A stretch of DNA of 64,000 nt from Raphanus sativus (lineage: Eukaryota > Streptophyta > Magnoliopsida > Brassicales > Brassicaceae): contig NC_079519.1 in the NCBI RefSeq assembly GCF_000801105.2, positions 28,743,288 through 28,807,287 on the forward strand, given 5' to 3'. The notes beneath the pieces were generated by a model. The model saw only the letters and a list, made by a program, of their open reading frames with translations, ran no database searches and was not told the DNA's origin. The position numbers and the translations under genes are program-made. Positions within the stretch are counted from its first letter, which is position 1; each line of letters opens with the position of its first letter. Below, in pieces: positions 11,683 through 23,420 of this stretch.

Positions 11683-13487
11683 ATGGATAAATCATCAATC
11701 CAATGCTTCTTATTCATACTTCTTACCATCATCGCCACCATAATTTCATGTTCGAATGCGCAAAGAGAAGTTGGTAAGCTATATACATTTGATCCTGGTT
11801 CATTGTACTCCTTACTAGTTTATTTTCTATTTTCAAAGTTGTTAACTACGTTTGATGGTTTGATGTATGTAGAGGATGAAAGTGAATTTACCTACGAGCG
11901 GAATCAAGAGAACGGGCCAGAAAAATGGGGGAAACTGAAGCCGGAATGGAAAATGTGCGGAAAAGGAGAGATGCAATCTCCAATTGATCTTATGCACAAA
12001 AGAGTTAGAATTGTTTCACATCTGGGAAGGCTTACTAGAAACTACAAACCTTCCAATGCCTCTCTCAGAAATAGAGGCCATGACATGATGGTATTATTAC
12101 ACATTTATAGATCACTCATTTTTTGTAGAACCTTATTATTGTCTAAAACTCGGACTAATCCCAAAGATCTGTTGAAAGTCATGTATTTTTTGCTATTTAA
12201 CACGTCTACAGTGGAACCACATTAATTTTCGTAGATGGTGGAACTTGATCCCTATCATGGATCCATATGACGAGTCAACCATATTCTTATTTTACAGAAA
12301 ACAGAAACTACAACCTCGGTTCCTCGTTTTTAAATTGCATAACTTTTATATATTGTCCTATTTGTTTTGTGGCAGGTGAGATTTGAAGAAGGGTCAAGTA
12401 GTATTAAGATCAATAATATTGAATATCAACTCCATCAGCTTCATTGGCATTCTCCCTCTGAGCATACGATCAATGGGAGAAAGTATGCAACATTCTAAAG
12501 CACATATATAATTAGTAAAAGAGGGAAACATAGTATTTTAAAATACATTTTCTAATTCTTTTAATTTACATATATATATGAAGATTTATATAAAATTTAT
12601 TTTGTTTCAACTTTTATATTAATTGATTTAAGCTAGAATTAGATTGTGGCCACGTTTATAGCTAGAGGCCTTAAGCGATCTTTAGGGGGGGGGAAACTAA
12701 AGGTTTACAAACGACATTTGAAGACTTAAGTTTATCTGTTTATCTTAAATATGGTAGGTTTGCTCTGGAACTGCATATGGTTCACGAAAGCTTAAACGGA
12801 AGATTGGCTGTAATCACAGTACTTTACAAAATCGGAAGGCCAGACTCTTTTCTCAGCTTGGTATAAATCTATCCATAACTGTGACCAATTAAACATTTGA
12901 GTTTCTAAATAACAATTATTACAACCAATTTTCACTAACTGTGTTTTTTCTGGTTAGTTGGAAAATAAATTGTCGACAATGACAGACCCCAATGAAGAAA
13001 AAAATATAGGAATGATTGATCCCAGGGGAATCAAGTTTGGAAGCAGAAAATATTATCGATATATTGGATCACTTACCATTCCTCCTTGTACCCAAAATGT
13101 TATTTGGACCGTCGTTAAAAAGGTACAAATACAATTTTATATATTAACTCTTATTTTCCAAGTTATTGTTGCTTTTGTTTTTATCATGAATTTTTCCTTA
13201 AGTTCATGACCATTTACATTATATCCAATCGTTTATACTGATTTGTGTGATTTTTTAGGTAAAGACTGTGGCGAGAAACCAAGTGAAACTACTCCGAGTG
13301 GCTGTTCACGATGTAAGTTTTATTTAAATAAATGTATTTTTTGAATTAAGTACAACATAAACGAGTTTTACAAATGTTTACTAATGTGTGTTCGCAAAAT
13401 GATTTGCAGCATTCAAATACAAACGCAAGGCCGGTTCAACCTACAAATATGCGCGTGGTCAAATTAAACATACCAAAATCTTGCTGA
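11683..13487 (+). CDS. ACA7: Alpha carbonic anhydrase, ACA7-like, 7 exons
   Basis: Alpha carbonic anhydrases hydrate CO2 to bicarbonate; the plant forms enter the secretory pathway and act in the apoplast or plastid. Exons are 11683-11773, 11873-12090, 12376-12482, 12758-12860, 12958-13122, 13259-13312 and 13410-13487, giving 271 residues with every junction in frame. A signal peptide spans about residues 1-26 (ending SCSNA). The three zinc histidines are present: H126 and H128 in HWHSPSEH and H145 in ELHMVHE. The proton-shuttle-type histidine is H100 in RGHDMM. Cys in [14 protein letters not shown] and in PPCTQN suggest the usual disulfide. The protein looks catalytically intact. By remembered sequence it is closest to Arabidopsis ACA7 (At1g08080), which is not a neighbour of the flanking genes there. 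Its C-terminus ([10 protein letters not shown]) differs from Arabidopsis. Confidence 0.9.
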
Positions 13488-13724
13488 AGCAGATACAAAT
13501 ATAAAATCAGTTTTATCACTTTGTTTTACAACGAACAGTGTAATAATAATATTGTCATAAATAAGGGATGTGTTTCATGAGTATATTTGGTGTCCCACCA
13601 TCCCCTTCTGTTATTATCACGACCTTCGACCCAATCTTCAAGTTTTAAATGACTATTCTCAAAGAATGTGTAGTGCATTAATCTGGATTAATACTGTCAC
13701 ATTCCTTTGGTATAGTAAAACATA

Positions 13725-14535
13725 TGTAGGAAAGTTGCTCTAACATCTTAGTTCGTGAGAATTGATTTGATTACTTATATCACCGAAATTGATTTATTTT
13801 TTAGTCACACATTAATTTAAAATTTTGAAAGTTAAATATGCTTAAACTAGAGTAGTGAAACGATAAATGACCTATTATGAAATGATTCATGATACTGTAC
13901 TAATGATGTGGAAACACAGAAAAAAAATTATGTGATGCTTGCATGAACAATAAACAAGATTTTCTAGCCTCCGAAAAACTAATGCACTACCCGTCGCAGA
14001 GAATAGAGCCCACGAACCGAGTGAGCAGATGTGGAAGGTCCAATGGACAGTTGGGATTTTACAAGTTATATCAAAGCCGAACCTAGACGAATGTGGATTC
14101 AGTAAGGGCTCACACTAACATGGATAATGATCATGGAGAGCAACATGACGTTGTATTTTTTGAGAGAAAATGAATGTTTAAGAAAATTGATTTGGCTATC
14201 TATCTTATCAAAGTTGATTTACATTTCCGGTCACATATTCATTTAGAACTCTAAAGTTAAGCGTATATGATCTGGAGTAGTGAAAAGGTAGATGACCTAT
14301 TGGGAAGTGATTTGTGATACCGTACGAATGAGATTAAAACACGAAAAAATCATGTAATGATTGCATAGTTTGTAAATAAGACCTTTTGTAACATTTTTTT
14401 GTAACATCTAAAAGTTAATAAGACTTTAAAACCTCTAAAAAGTTAATACACCAACTGTTGCGTAATAAAAGTTCACAAGTCGAGTGGACGAGTGGAAGAT
14501 CCATTAATTGTGGAAGATCGAACGATACATTTACA
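13725..14535 (+). mobile_element. TRIM-like element: two LTRs around a very short interior
   Basis: Two diverged direct repeats, at about 13725-14063 and 14152-14535, share the ordered words AGTAGTGAAA, ATGACCTATT, a GATTCATGATAC/GATTTGTGATAC block, a TAATGCAC/TAATACACC block and a terminal TTTACA. The first is followed at once by AGTTATATCAAAGCC, a mutated form of the plant retrotransposon primer-binding site AGTGGTATCAGAGCC. Only about 90 bp lies between the repeats, ending in a purine-rich GGAGAGCAA. This arrangement fits a terminal-repeat retrotransposon in miniature, or a strongly internally deleted LTR element. Exact outer ends are approximate. It lies directly downstream of the carbonic anhydrase gene. 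Confidence 0.6.
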
Positions 14536-14604
14536 AAACAGTCACGGTCATGTCAATTAACGATATGCTATATACAGCGTCGGGCCGTAGCGTAAGCTAC
14601 ATAA

Positions 14605-14869
14605 GAGCACTATTATCGCAAAGGTGGCTTAAGTGAGATTGTTTAAATTTTTTATTATTATTATTATTTTTTGGTTTTTAAAAATAAAAATAAATAAAAT
14701 AGATCAAACGCGGGCCGCCACATGTCAATGGGGCCCGCGAAAAACACAAACAATGCCGCTTGTTGGTATTTAATCAGGCGTCGTTGTTTCCCTTTTCTTC
14801 TCGTTCTCCCTCTTTTTCTTCTTTTTTTAATCATAAGCCACCCTTTACACAACCCCGTTAATGGTGCTC
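14605..14869. mobile_element. PIF/Harbinger (Tourist-like) MITE, 265 bp
   Basis: The left end reads GAGCACTATTATCGCAAAGG and the right end, on the opposite strand, GAGCACCATTAACGGGGTTG. Both continue into a GGTGGCTTA word, giving imperfect terminal inverted repeats. The element is bounded by TAA on both sides (14602-14604 and 14870-14872), the TWA duplication typical of PIF/Harbinger. The 76-codon minus-strand open frame that spans it is a by-product of this composition, not a gene. Confidence 0.75.
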
Positions 14870-14872
14870 TAA

Positions 14873-17527
14873 GCGGTTGATTAGGGGCCGTCATACAATT
14901 TTTTTACGACATTTGGACCGGTGCTGGCTATATATTGCTATAGTAAATACACAATTGTGGATGTCTATAACGAATTAGCTATGGATTAGCGGCTGAAATA
15001 TCTTTGTAATTAATTTGCGTCCAAATACCACAATCAGTTTGTTACAAAATTGTTATACTAATCAGTTATATTATAGTTCCAAATTATCAAAAGACAATGT
15101 ATTTGGAAGTTCATATCTTAAGTTCCACCTACTAAACAGTTCGTTTTTCTTTCATTTCCAGTCTCTTAAAACTCAGGATCCTCATTCCTCTTCATTAACC
15201 CTATAAATATATATGATCAATATTCTATATATATTTACTACCACTCCTCCAAATGTGGTGTGGTGTATCTGTTTCTCAAAACAGTTTTTGATTTTTCTTA
15301 CAAATGTATAAATGTTCAAATTTCCCCATTGCATGCATTAATAAACTATTCTGAATTGTTTCAAACTATATATGCTAAACTACGTTCAGAATGGCAATAA
15401 GTGGTAGACTTGAACATCGATTACGATTTTAATCCACATTTTCTAGCAATTATTGACAGTTTTTTTCACACATCATATTGATAAGAAAAATTAATCAAGT
15501 GGACTGTCTACTGGTAATTTTTTAGGACTCGGCATATATCCATGTGTTGGTATTAAGTTGGATTCCCAATGAATTATCAATACTTGACTATTTTAGATTT
15601 TGTGTTTTAGTCTAAGTGGTTAATATGAAGACCTAATAAACAATCGGTTCACTTTCTAACATTAGCAAAAGGGATACTGAACTTGGATCATGCATTATAG
15701 TATGTTTTTTGATTAGTCTACTCTATATCACTAAATATGCTCCTTTCTGTGATATGACATATCAACAAAAAAAAAAGATATGAAAAAAAATTGCGAAGAC
15801 AAAAATTTAAAAAGTTTATTTGTGAAATGACAATGGATAAAAAACTTTTAAAGGTACTAAAATATGGAAAATACAAATAAAAGTTATTATCTAAATTTAA
15901 TATAATTAATAAAATAAATAATAAGATATTTGGAAACATTCCAAATACTTATTTTCATCATTCTTTTTTGGTTGGAAAAAATTCGTCTTCAAATTTTAAT
16001 CATGGTTTTCAATTCCAAAACATCTTCTAAAAAAATTCATCCTTGAATTTTCAATCGTGTTTTTGGAACCAGAATTGTATGGAACCAAGGTCGAAACGAT
16101 TGAGAACAATCAGACATTCAAAATATAAACCTGCATTAGTTTTGAACCAGAATTTATATGCCTTTTGAAGTTTCTTATTGTGCTTAACTTATCCAAAAGA
16201 AAGTGTAGCCGTCAAAAGAGAAAAAGAGACTTTTTCTAGTCTCAAGCCGATAGCCGGAGGTTTTTATAGTTCTGTCATCGGCTTGTTTGATTCATTTTTG
16301 CTTCTCTTTCTTTGATTTGATTTACTTCTGGTAACTTAGTTTATTTGATTGTCAAATTATTTTAAATCTGACAAAAAAAATATTGTTTTGTTGTATGATT
16401 TTTGCAATGGATTTGGAAAAATAAAAAATTTGGTTAAACTGAACCATTTAGAAAAAGTAATTGACATATCTACTACGGATGGTGGCTATAAATCTTACCG
16501 CCTTCAATTGTTAATGGTTTTTTATGTGATGATGATGGATTTTTTTGCTGCAAACAATGTTTACTTCATAAGGCAGCATCAAATTCTTGAAACGAAAATC
16601 TCTTTCTATGTTATTATCAATAAATCAATATAAACTATAAAGAGTTGTTTTGTCTTGGTATCTATTATTGGAGTATTAAAAAGAAAGTAACGATCGTGGT
16701 TTTAAATTAATATGAAAATTATCTTAAAATTTTAATATAAAAAATCTTTAGTCCTTCCTACTGGTCTATGCATTTTTTACATTCATTTTGCTAGTTCTTA
16801 TTGTTTAAAACTATTTGACTAAAATGCTTAATGATACAATCAAGCTTTTATAAAAAAAATTACCAAAAGACAACACTAAACTCGAGATTAAACAACAAGA
16901 CTACTAGAAGAACTTAAGGGATACTACGTATATATATAAAGACAAAGACAAGTGCAGGAAGCAGATACCCAACCCCAAGAAGATAGCGTACGCACTAAAG
17001 AACTCGCCATAACCAGCATCATTAGGAATGACTCCACATGAAGAAGCGCAAGCAGAGACGGTACTGAAGAAATGCCGAGCCCATCAACGAGACTAAAATT
17101 ATTTATCCCCAAGAAGAACAGCCCTCCAGTCTCAACGAAGAATGCAGAACCATGGCACAAAACCAGAGAGAGAGAGACAGTAGCATCAAACCCGCTCAAA
17201 GTCACAGCAACCACCAATTCCAAGCAACGAGAAGGACCCAAAAGCAAACAAGTGAAAGACAAACATAGTACAAACAAAAGCCAACATAATCCAATTGTTT
17301 GGTCACTAGAATACCGATATGAAATGATTATTCATAGACCCTTCTGAAATACAAATCATATCCAATATTAAAAATCAGACGCAAAATAACTTCAAAATAC
17401 ACGAGTATCATTCTCAAAGAACAGAGTATTGAGCAGTTGTCTGAACCACTAAAAAACCGGTTTATTCAGGGATCCAACACATAAACCGGACTAAAAAAAA
17501 AACAAAACCAACACAAGTAGAGAGACT
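14873..17527. other. Long intergenic stretch, no gene recognised
   Basis: This is mostly AT-rich unique sequence. Between about 16860 and 17340 base composition becomes more balanced, and overlapping open frames exist on both strands (17072-17347 plus, 16924-17277 minus). I recognise neither product, and the segment may be a decayed element or 3' transcript remnant. The open frame at 16349-16633 also has no recognisable family. Confidence 0.45.
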
Positions 17528-18156
17528 TCAGTCTTGAGTTGGTGCGTTCTGATTGAGCTCACCAAAACGCTGACCTACACGCATCGTGTGCTTGAGGAAC
17601 TTCTCGGCGCACCGTAAGACACAAGTCTCCTCTTGTTTCTGCAGAGTCTTGCGCGTAAACGAATCTACACAGTCCACGAAACACCTCTCCACCAGCGAAT
17701 TGTACATCCTCAAACTGAGTTTAGAAACAAAAGTTACGGTCAATTAAAACAAGAAGAAACCAATCAAGACACGGATCGATTCTAGCCAATGCATATAATA
17801 AGATTGTCGTTCCATTAACGTCCAGAAGCAGCGTGTTGATTTAGCTGCACTGGTTTTAAGGAGATCTTTTTCTTATCAGCTTCAGTTTCAGACAACAAGC
17901 TACAGGTTTCAAAGCAGGTTGCGAAATAAGAACCACGTGAAGCTTTCAGACAGCAAAAGAAAAAAAAGACAAAACGGAACAGAACAGAACAATCTCAGCT
18001 TTACAGAATCAAGACTATACAGTTTCGATCTAAAAAGAAGAGATGCAGAAGACGAACGAACCTATCACGTAGCTGAAGCTGATCGATCATGGAGGCCATT
18101 TTCGCTTGGTCTTCTGCACCAAGACCATCGAGTCCAGCCATCATGCTCGGATCCAT
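17528..18156 (-). CDS. TIM9: Mitochondrial small Tim chaperone TIM9, 2 exons
   Basis: Tim9 pairs with Tim10 in a hexameric chaperone of the mitochondrial intermembrane space that carries hydrophobic carrier proteins to the TIM22 translocase. Exon 1 (18156-18062) encodes MDPSMMAGLDGLGAEDQAKM and the following helix; exon 2 (17714-17528) encodes the rest. Joined they give 93 residues, the plant TIM9 length. The twin CX3C motif is complete: C43-x3-C47 (CFVDC) and C63-x3-C67 (CVLRC), separated by 15 residues. The protein ends NQNAPTQD as in Arabidopsis. There are few differences from Arabidopsis TIM9 (At3g46560 by memory), which is not syntenic with the flanking genes. It therefore arrived by a small transposition or duplication, yet kept its intron, so it is not a retrocopy. 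Confidence 0.93.
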
Positions 18157-18639
18157 TTTTCTTTGAAACTCTTTTTTTCTCTTTCTTGGTCTACTAAAGA
18201 AACAGCAGTTCGTCCGTCGCCTCCTTATTCCTTTTTCTTTTCTTCTTCGTAAACCCTAGTGACCTTCTTTTACTGGGCCTGATGGGCTTGGTTTCTGACA
18301 TAAACGGAAAACTTTAACTAATCATGAGCCTAACTTGTATAAGTTTGATTTTATTCAAGATGAAAGAAACCAAGCCCACCAGGTCCAATAAAAGAAGATC
18401 TACTTGGGTTGGACAAGTATTTTTTGGAATTTAATAGCAAACCATGTTTATCGGGGAAGAAAATTACTACTAGAATTTGCAGTCGTTTTAAAATGATCTA
18501 CAACACATTTAAATTATTATTTTTTTGACAAATAAAACTTGGTATTCCTCTCTCTGTCATTGGGTTGGACAGCTTTATGATTGTTATACAACTATTTTCG
18601 TTTTGATGGGCCTAGTAGACTTGGTATTCCTCTACGGTT
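18157..18639. other. TIM9 upstream region
   Basis: The 5' leader of TIM9 is pyrimidine-rich on the coding strand's complement. GGGCCTGATGGGCTTGG at about 18274 and similar GGCCCA-type words resemble plant site II/telo-box promoter motifs of genes for organelle biogenesis. No other feature was seen. Confidence 0.35.
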
Positions 18640-20390
18640 GCTGACGTAAGAGGAAATGTTCTTTGGTGACTATATAAAGATGTCAAGATATGACATCTTC
18701 ATGATGAAGAGTGATTTTGAGATTGAGAGTTTGCGAAAAGCTTAAGTTCTTAAGTTAGTTTTCTTAAGCAATAAAGAGATTTGTGTCTGTGATCTTGTAA
18801 GTTCTTAAACAAAGCTTTACAATAATATTTGGTATCAGAGCTTATGATATAGGAGACCTTACCGTAACAACAACAGCAAAAAAAAGGAAGAAAGATCATC
18901 GTCAATTAAGTTTCATGTTCTTACCTCCACCAACTATACGGTATGGGCAATGAGAATGAAAATATTACTCAAGGTACATAAGGTTTAGGAGGTTATAGAA
19001 AACGCAATGGATGATGATGAAAAGAGCAACATGGCTATGGCGTTTTTATTTCAGTCAATACCGGAGGCACTCATACTACAAGTCGGAAAATTGGACACAT
19101 CGAAAAAAATATGGGAGGCGATCAAGACACGTCAATTGGAGCAGAGAGAGTTAAGGAAGCATGGTTACAGATTTTAATGGCAGATTTCGACCGTCTTAAG
19201 ATGAAAGACACCGCAACTATTGATGAATTTGTCGGAGAACTTTCCAAAATTTCATCTAAGTCAGCGGCGCTAGGAGAGGACATGGAGGAAGCGAATCTTG
19301 CTAAAACATTTCTTAAAAGTCTTCCCTACAAGAAGTATATACACATTGTCGCAACCCTAGAGCAAGTCATGGATCTTAAAACCACAAGTTTCGAGGACAT
19401 TATAGGGTGGCTTAAGGCGTATGAAGAATGAGTATGTGATGATGAAGAAACTCAAGATGACCAGAGCAAGCTATTATATGCAAACTCGGACTCTCAGCCA
19501 ACATGAGAGTATAATGATTATAGAGGCAGGGTTCGCGGTGGAAGCTTCTATAACAGAGGACGAGGTTGTGGGAGGTTTAATTGTTATAATAACTACAACG
19601 CTCCAAGAGATGCATCAAAAGTAACATGTTTTCGATGTGACAAAACAGGATACTTCGCTTTCAACTGCATGGATCGACTGCTGAAATTACAGGAAACACG
19701 AGAGAACGAGAACAATGAGACACAAGAAGTGGATTAGCTGATGATGGATGAGGTAGTTTACTTGAACGAAGGGAAAGCCATACCAAGTAATTACGAAGTA
19801 AAGGATGGTAAAGATGATATCTGGTATTTGGATAATGGATCAAGCAATCACATGAGTGGAGATCAACGTTACTTCTCAAGCATTGACAACTCGATCACCG
19901 GAAAAGTACGCTTTAGAGTCGATTCGCGTCTTGATATCAAAGGAAAAGGCTCGATGGAGTTTATAGATCGCAACAGAGAGCCAAGAAAGATCACAAATTT
20001 CTACTTCATTCCAGAGCTTAAAAGTAACATTATTAGTCTTGGACAGACAACTAAATAAGGATGTGATATAAGAATGAAAAGAGAATACCTCATAATCATG
20101 ATTGGGATGGTAAGCTTATTGCAAAGGCAATAAGATCAAAGAACAGATTATATAAAGTGCACATGAGAGTAAGGGAGCATCTGTCTCTTCTAACAACGAC
20201 AACAGGTGACTCAAGCTGGTGGCACGCAAGGTTGGGACATATAAATATCGAGACAATGAGGTCGATGATACAATGAGAGCTTGTTATAGGAGTCCCACAA
20301 CTCGAGATCGAGAAAAGAGTATGCGGATCGTGTCTCATGGGAAAGCAAACCAGAAAATCTTTTCCACACATTGATGGTATCCTTCAAAAA
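18640..20390 (+). mobile_element. Broken Ty1/Copia fragment: LTR end, PBS, gag, protease
   Basis: A primer-binding site TTGGTATCAGAGC lies at about 18830, directly after an LTR-like stretch with a TATA box. Next come gag of the UBN2/DUF4219 type (an open piece at 19111-19431), RNA-binding RGRVRGG-like repeats, and a CCHC-type knuckle CFRCDKTGYFAFNC at about 19630 in which the expected His is Phe. The aspartic protease piece at 19741-20058 carries the active-site-like WYLDNGSSNHM. A pre-integrase fragment, WWHARLGHIN-like, lies near 20220. Stops and frameshifts separate the pieces. The element ends near 20390 with no integrase core, RT, or right LTR, so it is dead. Confidence 0.75.
19741..20058 (+). 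pseudogene. Copia aspartic protease remnant
   Basis: This open piece of 105 codons has the retroviral-type protease core DNGSSNHM followed by GKGSMEFIDRN and the FYFIPELKSNIISLGQ segment typical of Copia polyproteins upstream of the GAG_pre-integrase domain. The canonical D-S/T-G triad is D-N-G here. It is severed from gag by a stop and from the integrase region by frameshifts. Confidence 0.7.
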
Positions 20391-21985
20391 TCATTCATCT
20401 CCAAGTCTCTTGAGAATAGGGTTAGGGACTCAAAACCGTGACAGCTCTGGTTTCCTTTAATCACCAAGCATGCTATACCACCTCTTGATTATTTATGCTC
20501 AATCGAAATCCTAACACTGGATAGAATGTTAAGATCGGGTTTGGATATTGATATTATGTGTCTGTTATGTGGTTTATTGCCTGAATGCATAAACCATTTA
20601 GTTAGTTTGGTCAAATTGATCTAGATGCAAATTAGGTGATAATTGTAAGTAGGTTTTTCTCAAAAAGAAAAAGAAGATAATTGTAAAGTGGAGTTGACAT
20701 GGTAACGTTATAGAGACTTGATTCGGCTAGTGACTTGAGACGAAGAAGTTATTTTTCTTCTTCCGGTGTCCCCTTCCGTATGTCTCGTTTCAAAATTGAA
20801 CATTTTTTATCCCAAAAAAGTGAAGGTAGCTTGGTGTTTCTGATCGCCAATAATCGCAGCCAAGATGTCATATCAATCCGGAGATTATCGACTATCAAGT
20901 GGAAGTATTTAGACAATTGGAAGAAACACAATTTTATTACTTTTTTTTTGATTGATCACAAATTTATTACATATATCTCCAGATTATTGCGGATGGTATG
21001 GAATACAATTATTCAGATTAAGGACAATTCATATTTAATACATGGCCTCATCTACTTATACTATAGTACGATAAATGTCTTTTTGACTAAACGATCGTAT
21101 AAGTGCATTATACGATCGTACACAAGAAGGTGGGAGACAGGTGTGACGTGTGGCTATACTGACATTAAGACATTGACCAATTAAATACGGACTCCTACTA
21201 ATCTCCACTTGTTTACTTTAATTATCGTTTTATTCTACTTGATTTTTCTATATTTTGTTTATGCTATATTATGGAGTACCTTTTTTATAAAGGGATTAGC
21301 AAATTAAAAATAATCATATATAAGTACATCGTTTCCTCGTATTTTTAATATTATAAAACTGACCGGATTTGAACACAGTTAGACTGAAACATTCGATTTT
21401 GGCCTTTAAATTTAAATAATTATTAGTTCTAAAATTATCAAAAGAATTAAATAAGATTATTTTTAAGAAATATATATATAATTCTATAACTTTCATATGT
21501 GAAGGCTATCGATTCCTTATCTCTGAGAGACGGACATTTGGTTAAGATAATTTACTTCTTTGGTAATCCTTATATACATTATGGGGGATATTGATGGTTA
21601 AATAGTTTTTTTTTTTAACTTAAAAGAGTAAATCCGGAATTATACGCAAATCTAACTTATGGGTGAAATATGTATTCCCCAAATAGATTATCTTCTGGAT
21701 ATTCAAATGAACCATAATTAATGGGCTCATATATATGTGGCCATATGTGGAATTAATAATTCCGAACAAGAGGAATCGATCCCTGACCTAGACCAATATG
21801 ACAACTCCTCTTCTAATGGAAACTACTAGACAACTAGATGTGATTAGGTTATAAAATAGCTAAGAGATTGACAATGATAAATTTAATAGTGTGACTTAAA
21901 AAAAGAATATAAGCTTAATATTGGATATTCACCAAAATTGTATGAATAATAGAAAACATAAAGCAATTTTAAATCAATACGCATT
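20391..21985. other. Intergenic, with a short palindrome
   Basis: No gene is recognised. The 149-codon open frame at 20735-21184 is not similar to any family I know and runs across AT-rich DNA. A perfect inverted repeat with 10-bp arms (ACGATCGTAT) and a 9-nt spacer lies at 21091-21119. Confidence 0.45.
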
Positions 21986-22280
21986 GTAGAAGTCTCTTTA
22001 GTCCAGTGATTTCATCAAAGGTTCATTAATATTTCTACATTAGGAGGTTTAGATTTCAATTTCCAGAGAAGACGGAATTATGCGAATTAATGGAGAAACG
22101 GTTTACAAGAGATATGCAGTATGGCGCAAAGAGTATCGGCTAGCATATATCCGATAGGGCGACTCAGATGATGCAGTTAGACGTGAATCCTCATCAGGCA
22201 GATAGAATTGTCGACTGTAAAAACGTTTGTCATATTTCTCATAGCTTGTAATAGCATAATATACCCAGCGTTAAAAAAAA
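21986..22280 (+). mobile_element. SINE insertion with A-tail and target duplication
   Basis: The element starts around GTAGAAGTCTCTTTAGTCC. It has an A-box-like TTTAGTCCAGTGATT near 21996 and a degenerate B-box-like GGTTTAGATTTC near 22048, and it ends in a run of A at 22273-22282. The flanks carry AAATCAATACGCATT (21971-21985) and AATCAATACGACATT (22281-22295), a target duplication with one indel. Structure and duplication together support a retroposed SINE. Confidence 0.65.
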
Positions 22281-22726
22281 AATCAATACGACATTAAAAT
22301 AAATAAATGTTCACACTACATTATACAAACAGCGCTCGATGCCAATCAAAATTGGTGATGAATAATGTATTAAGTACATAGTACATATATAAGTTATCAT
22401 TTGCATACTTATATTCAAAATTCTTTTTTTTCTCATAGGTAGATAACACATATGACATAACTGCATGGGTCAATTTACAAAAGAAACTGTATAAGTTAGC
22501 AGAAATAGAGTATATATAGAAAAGTCCAATTAAAGTTGGGTACGAAGAAAAACATGAAAGGCAAGTGTTGTAACGACCATGAGACTCACGTATACCACAC
22601 AAGGCAGTTAAACTAAAAGGAAGAGTAAAAAAAAGTCATTGCGTGGGGAAAGGGGGAGTAAAAAGTCAAACATTTCATCAAAATGCAGTTATTACTAGTT
22701 TGTGTACATGTGTTCATTGTTTTCAC

Positions 22727-23412
22727 TAGGCCTGGGCACGGATCGGATATCCGGGTTTTTGAAGGTATTTGTGATTTGCTTCGAATGTTACGGATATCTA
22801 ATTTTCCGATTTGCTTTGATTCGGAAAAATACGGATATTCGGAAAAACGGATATCCGGAAAATAAATAGATATTTGCGGATATTTGCGGATACTTACGGA
22901 TATCTCATTTGTTTTGATTAATACAAATAATCTTAAAAATTTGATACAAATTTTTTTTGGAAAATATTTTTTTTTGCATGATATAAAGGATAAAAATTAA
23001 AAGATACAATGAATCTACATATTTTGTAAAATTTTAAACTTAATTAACAATTATAATAACACAAAACTGAAGAAAAAAATTATAATTGTCATAAATGTTT
23101 TTTTCCTTTTATGTAATATTTTTATATAAGTAATAATATGAATAGAATCTGTCAAATCATATGTTAGAATAATAATTTTATACAATTAAAATTTTAAATA
23201 TAATCAAAATATACATGTATTTATATATTGACGGATCGGATCGGATATTCGCTTCCCAAAATTTTAGTATTTGTGATTTGCTTCAATATTAACGGATATT
23301 GAATTTTAGTATTTGCTTTGCTTCGAAAGCTTACGGATATTCGGAATTTTCGGATCGAATAGTAACGGATAACGAATCGAATCAAATTTCACGGATAAAA
23401 TGCCCACCCCTA
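22727..23412 (+). mobile_element. hAT-type MITE, copy A (686 bp)
   Basis: Termini are TAGGCCTGGGCA on the left and, reading inward from the right, TAGGGGTGGGCA. Both flanks have the perfect 8-bp duplication GTTTTCAC (22719-22726 and 23413-23420), the hallmark of hAT transposition. The interior carries many GGATATCCG/CGGATATTCG words near both ends and an AT-rich centre with no transposase. It is closely similar along its whole length to the copy at 61406-62076 and is more distantly related to the one at 47951-48626. Confidence 0.85.
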
Positions 23413-23420
23413 GTTTTCAC

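Noticed and set aside
14664..14894. 76-codon basic open frame on the minus strand
   Set aside because: It coincides with the PIF/Harbinger MITE and derives from its termini and CT-rich interior.
17715..17743. Upstream in-frame ATG extending TIM9 exon 2
   Set aside because: This is intron sequence; the family N-terminus is encoded by exon 1 at 18156-18062 and the AG acceptor at 17716-17715 fits exactly.
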